Positions 1 to 6,856 of a stretch of 10,137 nucleotides of DNA are shown in pieces. Made by a program: the position numbers and the translations under genes. Below the pieces are notes generated by a model that was given only the letters and a program-made list of their open reading frames with translations, had not been told where the DNA came from and did no database searches. Origin of the DNA: Nitrospirota bacterium (GTDB taxonomy: Bacteria; Nitrospirota; Thermodesulfovibrionia; Thermodesulfovibrionales; Magnetobacteriaceae). How positions within the stretch are numbered: the first letter of the stretch is position 1; each line of letters opens with the position of its first letter. Location of the stretch: assembly GCA_015232165.1 (NCBI GenBank), contig JADGAE010000044.1, positions 1 to 10,137 on the forward strand. The letters run 5' to 3'.

Positions 1-1261
1 GGTACAGCATTGATGCAACGGCATCCACCCTCAGACCATCCAGGTGATACTTGTCTATCCAGAACAGGGCATTGGCAATGAGGAAGTTTGCGACCTCGTT
101 TCTGGCGTAGTTGAAGATCAGGGTGCCCCACTCCTTGTGCTCACCCTTGCGCCAGTCGGCATGTTCATACAGGGCCGTGCCGTCAAAATAGGACAGCCCA
201 TGAGAGTCCCGCGGGAAGTGCGCCGGTACCCAATCCATTATGACACCAATGTTGTTTTCGTGGCACTTATCGACAAAGTACATAAAGTCATCGGGTGTAC
301 CATGACGCGAGGTACATGCGAAATACCCCACCGGTTGGTATCCCCAGGAGGCATCCAGGGGGTGTTCCGTCACAGGCAGCAGCTCTATGTGCGTGTAACC
401 AAGCTCCTTGACGTAGGGGATGAGGGTTGCGGCCAGCTCCCTGTATGTCAACCAGCGGTTGCCATCCTCCGGTATGCGGCGCCAAGAACCCAGGTGCACC
501 TCGTATGTGCTGATGGGTGCCTCAAGCCAGTTGCGTTTTTTGCGATTGGAGAGCCAGACATCATCGTTCCACTTGTACTTGTTGATGTCGTAGACGACCG
601 ATGCGCTCTTGGGTCTGACCTCCGCGAAGAACCCATACGGGTCTGCCTTGATCCCCAGATAATTGCCGTGTCGTCCCTTGATCTCAAACTTGTATACATC
701 GCCCTCTTTCAGGCTTGGCACAAATATCTCCCATACGCCAAAGGAGCCGCGCAGACGCATCTGATGCCTTCTGCCATCCCAGTTATTGAAGTCGCCGATC
801 ACGCTGACCCTCAGTGCGTTTGGTGCCCATACGGCAAAGAATACACCCGTGATGTCGTTGATCGTAGTGACGTGTGCACCCAGCTTTTCATACTTCTTGT
901 AGTGTGTGCCTTCGCTCATGAGATGGAGGTCAAAGTCCGACAGCACGGGTTCAAATGAGTATGGGTCATACATCTCCGTGGTGCCGGCATCGGCAGTTTC
1001 AATCCTTATCTTGTAGGGGAAGAAGACGTTTGTCTGTTCAACTATCGTTTCAAAAACCCCCTCCTGCCTGATCCTGGTTGCATGATAGACCTTCTTTGTT
1101 GCGTCCGTGCGTACAATAAACAACTCCTTTGCATCGGGGTTGAATGCCCTTACGGCAATGGCGTCCTTGTCGTTGAACTTGACATGGTGCATGCCAAGGA
1201 CGGAAAAGGGGTCTGAACTGCTTGCATTAATCACTTGATCGATCTGTCCGTTAATATCCAT
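1..1261 (-). CDS. glgB: 1,4-alpha-glucan branching enzyme GlgB, 3' end outside window
   Basis: GlgB (GH13) cuts an alpha-1,4 glucan chain and re-attaches the piece through an alpha-1,6 link, making the branches of glycogen in the cytoplasm. The 420 N-terminal residues are present. An N-terminal N1 region contains DPFSVLGMH (about 17-25); a CBM48 domain follows (about 137-225, with FAVWAPNALRVSVIGDFNNWDG); the barrel starts near STYEVHLGSW (251-260). Family motifs include ELLPVTEHPLDASWGYQPVGYF (293-314), MDWVPAHF (342-349) and DGLRVDAVASMLY (408-420), whose Asp413 is the expected nucleophile. Family members are usually 630-730 residues, so about 40% is missing at the left edge. The ATG is preceded by AAGGAG (1269-1274) with a 7-nt spacer. 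It is the third gene of a leftward malQ-glgX-glgB cluster, separated from glgX by a repeat-bearing 202-nt gap. Seen: motifs and frame. Known: the reaction. Confidence 0.97.
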   Translation of the reverse strand, partial: MDINGQIDQVINASSSDPFSVLGMHHVKFNDKDAIAVRAFNPDAKELFIVRTDATKKVYHATRIRQEGVFETIVEQTNVFFPYKIRIETADAGTTEMYDPYSFEPVLSDFDLHLMSEGTHYKKYEKLGAHVTTINDITGVFFAVWAPNALRVSVIGDFNNWDGRRHQMRLRGSFGVWEIFVPSLKEGDVYKFEIKGRHGNYLGIKADPYGFFAEVRPKSASVVYDINKYKWNDDVWLSNRKKRNWLEAPISTYEVHLGSWRRIPEDGNRWLTYRELAATLIPYVKELGYTHIELLPVTEHPLDASWGYQPVGYFACTSRHGTPDDFMYFVDKCHENNIGVIMDWVPAHFPRDSHGLSYFDGTALYEHADWRKGEHKEWGTLIFNYARNEVANFLIANALFWIDKYHLDGLRVDAVASMLY

Positions 1262-1296
1262 AGATTGTCTCCTTTATTAAATTTTTCTATCTTAAC

Positions 1297-1453
1297 CTTA
1301 ACAATGTCACATTTAAGTACACGCAGGGATTGTCTGAACCAGGATTACACAGATTAAAAGATTTACAGGAAAAAGGTATAAGCCCTTCTTAACATAATCC
1401 TGATAATCCCTAAATCCGTTAAATCGTGGTTCAGACATCATGACATTGTCAAG
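1297..1453. repeat. Nested imperfect inverted repeat between glgX and glgB
   Basis: Two nested inverted repeats lie here. The inner one is perfect over 11 bp: TGTCTGAACCA (1331-1341) and TGGTTCAGACA (1427-1437). Pairing continues inward imperfectly through about 29 more positions on each side, where GATT recurs every 8-9 nt, so a hairpin of roughly 107 nt is possible. The outer one matches 12 of 13 bp: CTTAACAATGTCA (1297-1309) and TGACATTGTCAAG (1441-1453). Joined directly, the outer halves form a near-perfect palindrome, so a small element of about 131 nt (1310-1440) may have landed inside it. It could act as a terminator or a 3'-stabilising structure for malQ-glgX mRNA, but no long U-run follows. 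It resembles dispersed GATT-rich intergenic repeats of many bacterial genomes; that is inference. Confidence 0.7.
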
Positions 1454-1463
1454 TCACCCACAA

Positions 1464-3557
1464 CTACTTACTCACCAGGATAACTACGGAGCGAGGCCAG
1501 ACCTTGTAGTGAGATTGCTCATTCATAAAGACCTCGTTGCCTATTTCGGTGATATCAAAGGGGTGTTCCTGTGCGGTGTCAATAAATCTAAACCATCGCC
1601 TGGCGGTGAAGGGTTTTGGCAGTGCGAAGTCTAATGGCTCCCAGTATGCGTTTGCTATAAGGTAGATATCGCTCTGTTGTCCCTCGCCGCACATCAGCAT
1701 TGCAATGGTCCTGGAGTCATTAGAGAGGTCGGGTTTACCAACCTTGACGCCATGCCAGGAGACCGAGGTTGTATCTTCATCCAGGAAGCTGTCGGGTCTC
1801 AGGAGCGGATGCTGCTTTCTGAACCGGATCATCAGTTTAAAAAATCTGAAAATCTCCGCATTTTCCTTTGTCAGTTCCCAGTTAAACCATCCGATTTCGT
1901 TGTCCTGACAGTAGGCGTTGTTGTTACCGTTTTGCGTGCGTGCGATCTCATCGCCGGCCAGGAGCATCGGGACCCCGTGGGAGAGAAACATCAGCGTGGC
2001 AAAGTTCTTTATCTGCTGCCTGCGCAGGTTGTTTATTTCTCCGGACTTAGCGGGCCCTTCCCAGCCGCAGTTCCAACTGAGGTTTTCGTCCGTGCCGTCT
2101 CTGTTGTACTCGCCGTTGTTTTCATTGTGTTTGCTATTGTAGGAGACAAGGTCGTTAAGGGTAAAGCCGTCGTGACTGGTAATGAAGTTTATGCTGTGCC
2201 AGGGTTCACGATTGCTCTCTTTATACATCTCCGGGGAACCCATAAGACGGGCGATAACGGTCTTGACCATGCCGGCTTCTCCCCTTACGAATCGCCTTAT
2301 GTCGTCGCGGAACTTGCCATTCCACTCGGCCCACCGTCCCCAGTTGGGGAACGTCCCCACCTGATACAGTCCGGCGGCATCCCAAGCCTCTGCGATCAGC
2401 TTGGTGTTGGCCAGGATTGGGTCGGCCGCTATACGTTCCAGCAGCGGCGGGTCTCGTAACACCTCCCCCTTGCGACCTCGACCAAGGATTGAGGCCAGGT
2501 CAAACCTGAAGCCATCCACGTGCATCTCCATTACCCAGAACCTCAGACAGTCAAGGATCATGTTGCGCACCACGGGGTGGTTGCAGTTGAGTGTGTTTCC
2601 GCAGCCGGAATAGTTGTGGTAATGGCCGTCTATAGGGTCGATTATGTAGTATGTGCTGTTGTCTATGCCCTTGAACGAAAACGACGGGCCCATCTCATTA
2701 CCCTCGGCGGTGTGGTTAAAGACAACGTCCAGGATCACCTCGATGTTGGCCTCGTGCAGTTTACGCACCATGTCTTTGAATTCCCGCAACTGGCCGCCGT
2801 TTTTGCTCTCTGCGGCATACGACGCCTTGGGGGCAAAGAAGGATATGGGCTGATATCCCCAGAAGTTCTTGAGGCTCTCACCCGTGGAGGGGTCTATGCG
2901 GTCGGAGTCAAGCTCTTCGAACTCGGCAATGGGCAGCAGTTCTATGGCGGTTACGCCAAGCTCCTTGAGGTAGGGTATCTTTTCGACGATCCCGGCATAG
3001 GTACCCGGGGCCTTTACCTGTGATGACGGATGGGCAGTGAAGCCACGCACGTGCACTTCGTATATGATCGAGTCGCGCAGCGGGTTTTCCAGAGGCTTGT
3101 CGTATCCCCAGTCGTAGTCGTCTTCCATGACCAGGGAGCGGCGGATGTTTACGTATCTTTGCTCCCGTTCATCGCCCCTGCGCTTGTATAGCCTGCCCCA
3201 GGTGGAGGCGCCCGATACCGCCGTTGAGTATGGGTCAAGCAAGACGTTATCGGTGTTATAGCGGTGGATGGGGTAAATATCTTCGACCTGGCGGTCCATA
3301 CGGTAACCGTAACGTGTCTGTGCCCCTACGCCCTTGACAAATACATGCCAGATATCACCCGTCTTGTTAAAGCATGGGTGCATGGGTATTTCGGCAACAG
3401 GCTCTCTGACGCCGGAGTCAAAGATTACCAGCGTCACGGCCGTGGCGTGCTTGGAGAATATGGCAAAGTTGACCCCGTCTCCCTTAACCGTCGCACCCAT
3501 AGGCAGAGGGCTGCCGCGGAATATTTCCAGATTCACTACTCGTTTTAAATACAGCAT
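1464..3557 (-). CDS. glgX: Glycogen debranching enzyme GlgX
   Basis: GlgX (GH13_11, isoamylase type) hydrolyses alpha-1,6 branches of phosphorylase-trimmed glycogen in the cytoplasm. The 697 residues fit the family length. A CBM48-like N-terminal domain (about 12-110, starting FRGSPLPMGAT) precedes the barrel, which opens at IIYEVHVRGFT (164-174). Catalytic signatures are DVVFNHT (277-283), DGFRFDLAS with nucleophile Asp353, AEAWDAAG with acid/base Glu390, and ITSHDGFTLNDLVSYN with Asp463 as transition-state stabiliser. HGVPMLLAGDE (527-537) and the C-terminal beta domain complete it. The ATG follows AAGGAA with an 8-nt spacer; the malQ stop lies 20 nt upstream, so the two genes are one transcript. 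Together with GlgB and MalQ it supports glycogen turnover. Nothing is broken. TreX-like archaeal-type debranching enzymes are close relatives, but the gene context favours GlgX. Confidence 0.97.
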   Translation of the reverse strand: MLYLKRVVNLEIFRGSPLPMGATVKGDGVNFAIFSKHATAVTLVIFDSGVREPVAEIPMHPCFNKTGDIWHVFVKGVGAQTRYGYRMDRQVEDIYPIHRYNTDNVLLDPYSTAVSGASTWGRLYKRRGDEREQRYVNIRRSLVMEDDYDWGYDKPLENPLRDSIIYEVHVRGFTAHPSSQVKAPGTYAGIVEKIPYLKELGVTAIELLPIAEFEELDSDRIDPSTGESLKNFWGYQPISFFAPKASYAAESKNGGQLREFKDMVRKLHEANIEVILDVVFNHTAEGNEMGPSFSFKGIDNSTYYIIDPIDGHYHNYSGCGNTLNCNHPVVRNMILDCLRFWVMEMHVDGFRFDLASILGRGRKGEVLRDPPLLERIAADPILANTKLIAEAWDAAGLYQVGTFPNWGRWAEWNGKFRDDIRRFVRGEAGMVKTVIARLMGSPEMYKESNREPWHSINFITSHDGFTLNDLVSYNSKHNENNGEYNRDGTDENLSWNCGWEGPAKSGEINNLRRQQIKNFATLMFLSHGVPMLLAGDEIARTQNGNNNAYCQDNEIGWFNWELTKENAEIFRFFKLMIRFRKQHPLLRPDSFLDEDTTSVSWHGVKVGKPDLSNDSRTIAMLMCGEGQQSDIYLIANAYWEPLDFALPKPFTARRWFRFIDTAQEHPFDITEIGNEVFMNEQSHYKVWPRSVVILVSK

Positions 3558-3577
3558 TTATATCTTTCCTTTCACGG

Positions 3578-5569
3578 TTAATCCCTAAGGGGGCGATTGC
3601 GACGCTCATCGACAAGCCCCTTGATGTACATGTTGTACTCGTTGTACTCTATGAGGTAATTTACCGTGTCTTTCATTCTGTATGTCCAGTTTTTATCGTT
3701 ATAGGTGCCGGGGACGTTTATCCTTTCCTCATCGGGGCAGGAGGTCCTGAGGTTATAGTATAGCGACAGTAGGTCTGGCAGCAGGATGATGGTTATGAGG
3801 GAGTTTGCCCCCAGGTTTCTCCGTATGATGCTTGCTCCAACATCGGTTGTCAGATAATGCGGTGCTCCGCCGCCTAAGTCAAGCATCGAAAAGTACTGGT
3901 TTCTATCCCAGCTTGACTCCTCCCACAGTCCTCTCAGTGTAGAGGTGTCATGCACCGACGGAGAGGCCACGGACAGACGCGGATAGTGAGCAGGGGGGAT
4001 GTATGGGGCATCATGCTTGCTATATTCCCTGGCCCATCGCTCAATCCTCAGACCCAGTATCTTCATATCGGCAAGCACCCCGGGTACGCAGTCGGGAATA
4101 GCCCCGAGGTCTTCGGCACAGACGAGCATGTCCGTTGTCTCGGCCATCATCTTCAGGAGTCTCTTGCCATTGACCTTCCAGACTTCTTCGTGTCTGGCCT
4201 TGTTTCTTTCGATGAGGTCAGTAAGCTGTCTGCGCTGACCTTCGTGGAGGTTGTTGAACGTCCTGGTCCTGTAATAGAACCAGGTGGGCTGATACTGGTT
4301 CGTCCCCTTGGGGGCCTTGGGGTTTGTGAGCATGACCCTGTCCCAGTACAGCTCAAGGAGTTTGTCCTTGATGTATGATTCCCCGGACAGCGACATGATG
4401 AGATTTTCGCTGGATATCTTATCGGCAAAGACGTAGTTGTCGTTGTTGGTATTTGTGAAGTAGCTATTGATAATGCGTTCTGAGTCGTTACCAAAAAAGC
4501 TCCTGAGATAGGACCTCGTAAAGGTTGGCTCCACCAGGCGCTGTATGGCGTCATCATCAAGGCCGATACCGTTGAGTTCCGCTTTGGATAGCCATGAGGC
4601 CGGCTCATAGCTGCCCAGTACGCCGGTGTGTTCGGGTTCGGGTATCTGCCATATGCGGAAGAACCCCAGGACGTGGTCAATGCGGTAGACGTGGTAGAAG
4701 TTTGCGGCCTGCTTGAGTCTCTGCCGCCACCACTTGTAGTCGTCCTTTTCCAGGGCAGCCCAGTTGTAGCATGGGAAGCGCCAGTTCTGTCCCCTGTCGG
4801 AGAACATATCCGGGGGCGCTCCTGCCCTCATGGTCAGGTCAAAGTACTGGCGTTGTGCCCAGACGTCGGCGCTGTCTTCGTTGATGAGTATCGGGATGTC
4901 GCCCTTGAGCCTCAACCCCATGCCCTCAAGGGCCTTGGAGGCCCTGGTCAACTGTAACTCAAGCTCATACTGTATCCAGGCATAGAACATTACCTCGTCG
5001 GTGTGTTTGTCCCAGAAGCCCTCGATGTCGCTATTAGAGGGGTTGTTGAGGGTGCTCCAGTTTTGCCAGTGTTTTTGCTCGTTGAGGTCTTTTAATACGC
5101 GGTAGACCGCATACTGTTTCAGCCAGGGCTTGGAGGCTATCCATGCAAGGATGTCCTTGTTGGTCTGTATCCTCGTTTTATTGAGCGTGTATATCTTTTT
5201 GAGCATAGTCAGTTTGAACTGCCCCACCTCGTTGTAATTGACGCTCTTTAGGGCGTTTAATTTTGCGGCTGTTTCCTTTATTTCCGTCGCAAACTCCTCC
5301 TTGATTTCCAGGTTGCCGGTTGCCAACTGCTGCAGGCGGATGTAGATTGGGTGTAGGGCAAATGCCGTCAGGGCGTTATAGGGGGATGTGTCTCTGCCGG
5401 TGTCGTTGATGGGCAGTATCTGTATGACATCAATCCCTATTTTGTTGCACCAGGTTCCAAAAGGTATCAGATCAAGGAATTCACCAATCCCGCAGCCCTC
5501 ATCCGTCCTGATGGAGGACACAGGCACCGCCACTCCGGTGAGATAGTGTGTTATTGCTCCAAATTTCAT
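3578..5569 (-). CDS. malQ: 4-alpha-glucanotransferase (amylomaltase), DPE2-like GH77
   Basis: MalQ transfers maltosyl or longer glucan units between maltodextrins, releasing glucose, in the cytoplasm. From the chosen ATG it has 663 residues. GH77 catalytic signatures are YRIDHVLGFFRIW (nucleophile Asp298), CAEDLG (acid/base Glu486) and SVHDTSTLRG (Asp541). The stretch FSDRGQNWRFPCYNW (about 256-270) and the near 190-residue spacing between nucleophile and acid/base resemble the long, DPE2-like branch of GH77 (plant cytosolic disproportionating enzyme) rather than short Thermus-type amylomaltases. The CBM20 domains of plant DPE2 are absent. A GTG 15 nt upstream is in frame, but it overlaps the GAGG Shine-Dalgarno, so the ATG at 5569 is preferred. 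It is the first gene of the malQ-glgX unit; its promoter must lie in the divergent gap to the right. Reaction: known; subfamily: inferred from motifs. Confidence 0.95.
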   Translation of the reverse strand: MKFGAITHYLTGVAVPVSSIRTDEGCGIGEFLDLIPFGTWCNKIGIDVIQILPINDTGRDTSPYNALTAFALHPIYIRLQQLATGNLEIKEEFATEIKETAAKLNALKSVNYNEVGQFKLTMLKKIYTLNKTRIQTNKDILAWIASKPWLKQYAVYRVLKDLNEQKHWQNWSTLNNPSNSDIEGFWDKHTDEVMFYAWIQYELELQLTRASKALEGMGLRLKGDIPILINEDSADVWAQRQYFDLTMRAGAPPDMFSDRGQNWRFPCYNWAALEKDDYKWWRQRLKQAANFYHVYRIDHVLGFFRIWQIPEPEHTGVLGSYEPASWLSKAELNGIGLDDDAIQRLVEPTFTRSYLRSFFGNDSERIINSYFTNTNNDNYVFADKISSENLIMSLSGESYIKDKLLELYWDRVMLTNPKAPKGTNQYQPTWFYYRTRTFNNLHEGQRRQLTDLIERNKARHEEVWKVNGKRLLKMMAETTDMLVCAEDLGAIPDCVPGVLADMKILGLRIERWAREYSKHDAPYIPPAHYPRLSVASPSVHDTSTLRGLWEESSWDRNQYFSMLDLGGGAPHYLTTDVGASIIRRNLGANSLITIILLPDLLSLYYNLRTSCPDEERINVPGTYNDKNWTYRMKDTVNYLIEYNEYNMYIKGLVDERRNRPLRD

Positions 5570-5578
5570 TATCGATTC

Positions 5579-5582
5579 CCTC
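5579..5582 (-). promoter_or_regulatory. malQ: Ribosome binding site that decides the malQ start
   Basis: Read leftward, GAGG lies 9 nt before the ATG at 5569. The alternative GTG start at 5584 overlaps this motif and has only AT-rich sequence upstream with no purine-rich site, so translation most likely begins at the ATG. Confidence 0.65.
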
Positions 5583-5630
5583 ACTTTGGTTATAAATTTT
5601 TATTTTACTTGTGAACAAGACCTATCAAAT

Positions 5631-5636
5631 ATTATA
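5631..5636 (-). promoter_or_regulatory. Candidate -10 box for the malQ-glgX transcript
   Basis: A perfect TATAAT occurs on the minus strand about 60 nt upstream of the malQ ATG, in AT-rich sequence. No good -35 hexamer lies 16-18 nt upstream; a TTGACC is present but only 9 nt away. A second weak option, nearer the gene, is TTGTTC with a 17-nt spacer to TTATAA. This is a plausible guess only. Confidence 0.25.
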
Positions 5637-5705
5637 ATCAAACCAGGTCAAAAATTGATAGATGGCAAGGGATCAACCCACGGCTAATTTATTCTGTATC
5701 CTCTC

Positions 5706-5774
5706 AAAAAAAGCATGGTAAAATTGGGTCAAGGGGACCAGTCCCCTTGACCCCTTTAAAAGAATTTTACCATG
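5706..5774 (-). terminator. Long two-part hairpin with a U-run when read leftward
   Basis: An outer 12-bp perfect inverted repeat (CATGGTAAAATT at 5714-5725 with AATTTTACCATG at 5763-5774) encloses a 13-bp perfect inner stem (5726-5738 with 5741-5753, 2-nt loop). On the minus strand the structure is followed one base later by seven T (5712-5706), as in an intrinsic terminator. No minus-strand gene lies to its right within the window, so if it terminates anything it is antisense or spurious leftward transcription from the nosL promoter region. It could equally be a dispersed palindromic repeat rather than a dedicated terminator. Confidence 0.55.
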
Positions 5775-5848
5775 TCTTTTTAAGGGGATACATGTTTTTT
5801 ATGATAAAATAACCATTTTTCAACTTGCCAACCAGCCCTTTACGGGGT

Positions 5849-5869
5849 CAAGGGGGCTGTGCTCCCTTG
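5849..5869 (+). other. G-rich hairpin upstream of the terminator
   Basis: CAAGGGGGC (5849-5857) can pair with GCTCCCTTG (5861-5869) around a TGT loop, 9 bp including one G-U pair. The G-U pair makes it favour plus-strand RNA. The same CCCTT could instead pair with the AAGGG just downstream (5871-5875), so mutually exclusive folds are possible. Confidence 0.4.
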
Positions 5870-5883
5870 TAAGGGGGTCTGAG

Positions 5884-5909
5884 GGGGGACAAAGTCCCCC
5901 ATTTTTTTT
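5884..5909 (+). terminator. Intrinsic terminator without an obvious upstream gene
   Basis: A perfect 7-bp stem GGGGGAC / GTCCCCC (5884-5890 with 5894-5900) around an AAA loop is followed by A and then eight T (5902-5909). This is a textbook Rho-independent terminator on the plus strand. It lies upstream of the nosL promoter, and nothing coding precedes it on the plus strand between malQ (which runs the other way) and here. It could end a small RNA, or block rightward transcription leaking out of the malQ promoter region. Confidence 0.7.
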
Positions 5910-5973
5910 CTTTTGTTCAAATGCAATTGCCCTGTCCCAGATAGCCATAGGTTTTCTTTTTTTTAAAGGCCTA

Positions 5974-5982
5974 TGCTATAAT
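5974..5982 (+). promoter_or_regulatory. Extended -10 promoter of the nosL-ABC operon
   Basis: TGCTATAAT (5974-5982) is a perfect extended -10 element: TG, one base, TATAAT. The -35 position (about 5954-5959) is only T-rich, which extended -10 promoters tolerate. Transcription would start near 5989, giving a leader of about 20 nt. That leader contains AGGAGGT (5997-6003), 7 nt before the ATG of the first gene. The promoter lies downstream of the intrinsic terminator, so the operon is insulated from transcription on its left. Confidence 0.7.
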
Positions 5983-6010
5983 AGAGCTAAAAAAACAGGA
6001 GGTCTCTATA

Positions 6011-6508
6011 ATGAGAAAACAATCAACATCGGCATTGCTTGTCTTACTGGTATTTCTTTCGTCAGCGGTAGTGGGTTATGCGGCGGAGGCTTTAAAGCCC
6101 AACACGAAGGACAAATGCCCTGTGTGTGGGATGATTGTGCATTCCAGTCCCCAGTGGGTTGCACAGATAATCTTCAAGGACGGTTCTTATGCCATGTTCG
6201 ACGGCCCAAAGGACATGTTCAAGTATTACCACAACACGGCCAAGTACAATAAGGACAAGACGCAGGCCGATATCTCGGATATCTACGTGACCGAGTACTA
6301 TACAGCCAAGTCGGTAAAGGCACAAGACGTAACCTTTATCACGGGCAGCGACGTCATGGGTCCTATGGGGAAGGAATATGTCCCCGTCAGTGACGACAAG
6401 GTCAAGGCCTTCATGGTAGACCATAAGGGTGGGAAGTCCATGAAGTTCGCTGATATCAAGGCCGAAGACCTGTCTGAAGAAAAGGCACCACAACATAAGG
6501 GCCACTAG
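6011..6508 (+). CDS. nosL: NosL-family copper-site protein, periplasmic
   Basis: NosL proteins bind Cu(I) in the periplasm and assist maturation of the copper sites of nitrous oxide reductase. This 165-residue protein starts with a signal peptide (basic MRK, hydrophobic 8-22, likely cleaved near GYA-A at 22-25). It then carries the family signature CPVCGM (36-41), AMFDGPKDMF (61-70), DIYVTEYY (90-97) and GSDVMGPMGKEYVP (112-125). Unlike classical NosL, the signal peptide has no lipobox cysteine, so a soluble or signal-anchored form is expected. The tail is charged and ends in QHKGH, which might add metal ligands. It heads a four-gene operon; the ATG has an ideal AGGAGGT. No nosZ, nosD, nosF or nosY is visible, so its client may be something other than N2O reductase. 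Family: seen from motifs; copper role: known for the family; client: unknown. Confidence 0.88.
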   Translation: MRKQSTSALLVLLVFLSSAVVGYAAEALKPNTKDKCPVCGMIVHSSPQWVAQIIFKDGSYAMFDGPKDMFKYYHNTAKYNKDKTQADISDIYVTEYYTAKSVKAQDVTFITGSDVMGPMGKEYVPVSDDKVKAFMVDHKGGKSMKFADIKAEDLSEEKAPQHKGH

Positions 6509-6517
6509 TACAAGGCA

Positions 6518-6856
6518 ATGTTCAAGGCCAAGTTGTTTCTGTTGTTTCTGACGCTGGAGGTCCTCTTGCTGACGGCTCTGTATCTGCATTCGGAATTCAT
6601 GGTCGGTCTGAGACAGCGGGAGATTTTGGATAAACGGCAATTGGTCAGAGAGCTGACACTAACCGATCTGGCCTTGTTTACGGAGGCACGCTACACACGA
6701 CACCTGTCACAAGCAGACCTGTTTACGCCATTTCAGGATTTTCCATCGTCCTTTGATCACTTCCCCGCCGGTTCAATTGTGCCTCCGTCGTCCTTTGATG
6801 ATTACTTACCCGCCGGTTCCGTCACACCCCCCTATATACGGCATCCAAGACGATGA
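6518..6856 (+). CDS. Small membrane-anchored protein with C-terminal tandem repeat
   Basis: This 112-residue protein is not one I can name. It has an uncleaved-looking N-terminal membrane segment (about 4-22, LFLLFLTLEVLLLTALYL) and then a charged, probably periplasmic or coupling region (31-65, with LRQREILDKRQLVRELTLTD). The Pro/Phe/Ser-rich tail holds two near copies of a 14-15 residue unit: SSFDHFPAGSIVPP (77-90) and SSFDDYLPAGSVTPP (91-105). No cysteine is present, so it is unlikely to be a Cys-based metal site. It starts 9 nt after the nosL-like stop with only a weak, very close AAGG before the ATG, suggesting translational coupling. Its stop overlaps the permease start (ATGA). Position and topology suggest an accessory subunit of the ABC system next door. 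The function is inferred from context only. Confidence 0.75.
   Translation: MFKAKLFLLFLTLEVLLLTALYLHSEFMVGLRQREILDKRQLVRELTLTDLALFTEARYTRHLSQADLFTPFQDFPSSFDHFPAGSIVPPSSFDDYLPAGSVTPPYIRHPRR
6746..6832 (+). repeat. Tandem duplication inside the 112-residue ORF
   Basis: Two adjacent in-frame units, 6746-6787 (42 nt) and 6788-6832 (45 nt), share TCGTCCTTTGAT at their start and CCGCCGGTTC in the middle. They differ by one inserted codon and several substitutions. They encode the SSFD..PAGS.xPP repeat. The nucleotide similarity suggests a fairly recent duplication. Confidence 0.75.

Larger units (their letters stand above)
5570..6010. other. Divergent intergenic region between malQ and the nosL-like gene
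   Basis: This 441-nt stretch holds no convincing coding sequence on either strand. From left to right it contains the malQ leader and candidate -10, a long palindrome (5706-5774), an AT-rich stretch including the small palindrome TTTTAT-G-ATAAAA (5797-5809), a G-rich block with a hairpin (5849-5869), an intrinsic terminator (5884-5909), a T-rich stretch, and the nosL promoter and Shine-Dalgarno. GGGTCAAGGGG occurs twice as a direct repeat, at 5726-5736 and 5845-5855, linking the palindrome and the G-rich block. The composition, alternating G- and C-runs with A/T-runs, differs from the flanking genes. Confidence 0.8.

Noticed and set aside
44..958. A 304-codon open frame on the plus strand
   Set aside because: It lies antisense to glgB, whose frame carries the full set of branching-enzyme motifs. 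The plus-strand protein is Val/Cys/His-rich with no recognisable domain.
1275..1303. TTGTTA with a 17-nt spacer to TTTAAT as a glgB promoter (minus strand)
   Set aside because: The start point would fall inside the glgB Shine-Dalgarno, leaving no usable site.
1310..1440. CRISPR-like or tandem array, because GATT recurs every 8-9 nt
   Set aside because: Units are too short and too variable and are arranged as an inverted repeat, with no spacer structure or cas genes.
1677..2459. A 260-codon open frame on the plus strand
   Set aside because: It is antisense to the well-supported glgX catalytic domain, and its translation has no family features.
6092..6640. A 182-codon minus-strand open frame across the nosL-like gene
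   Set aside because: It is antisense to a gene with clear NosL motifs and also crosses the next gene boundary, as shadows do.
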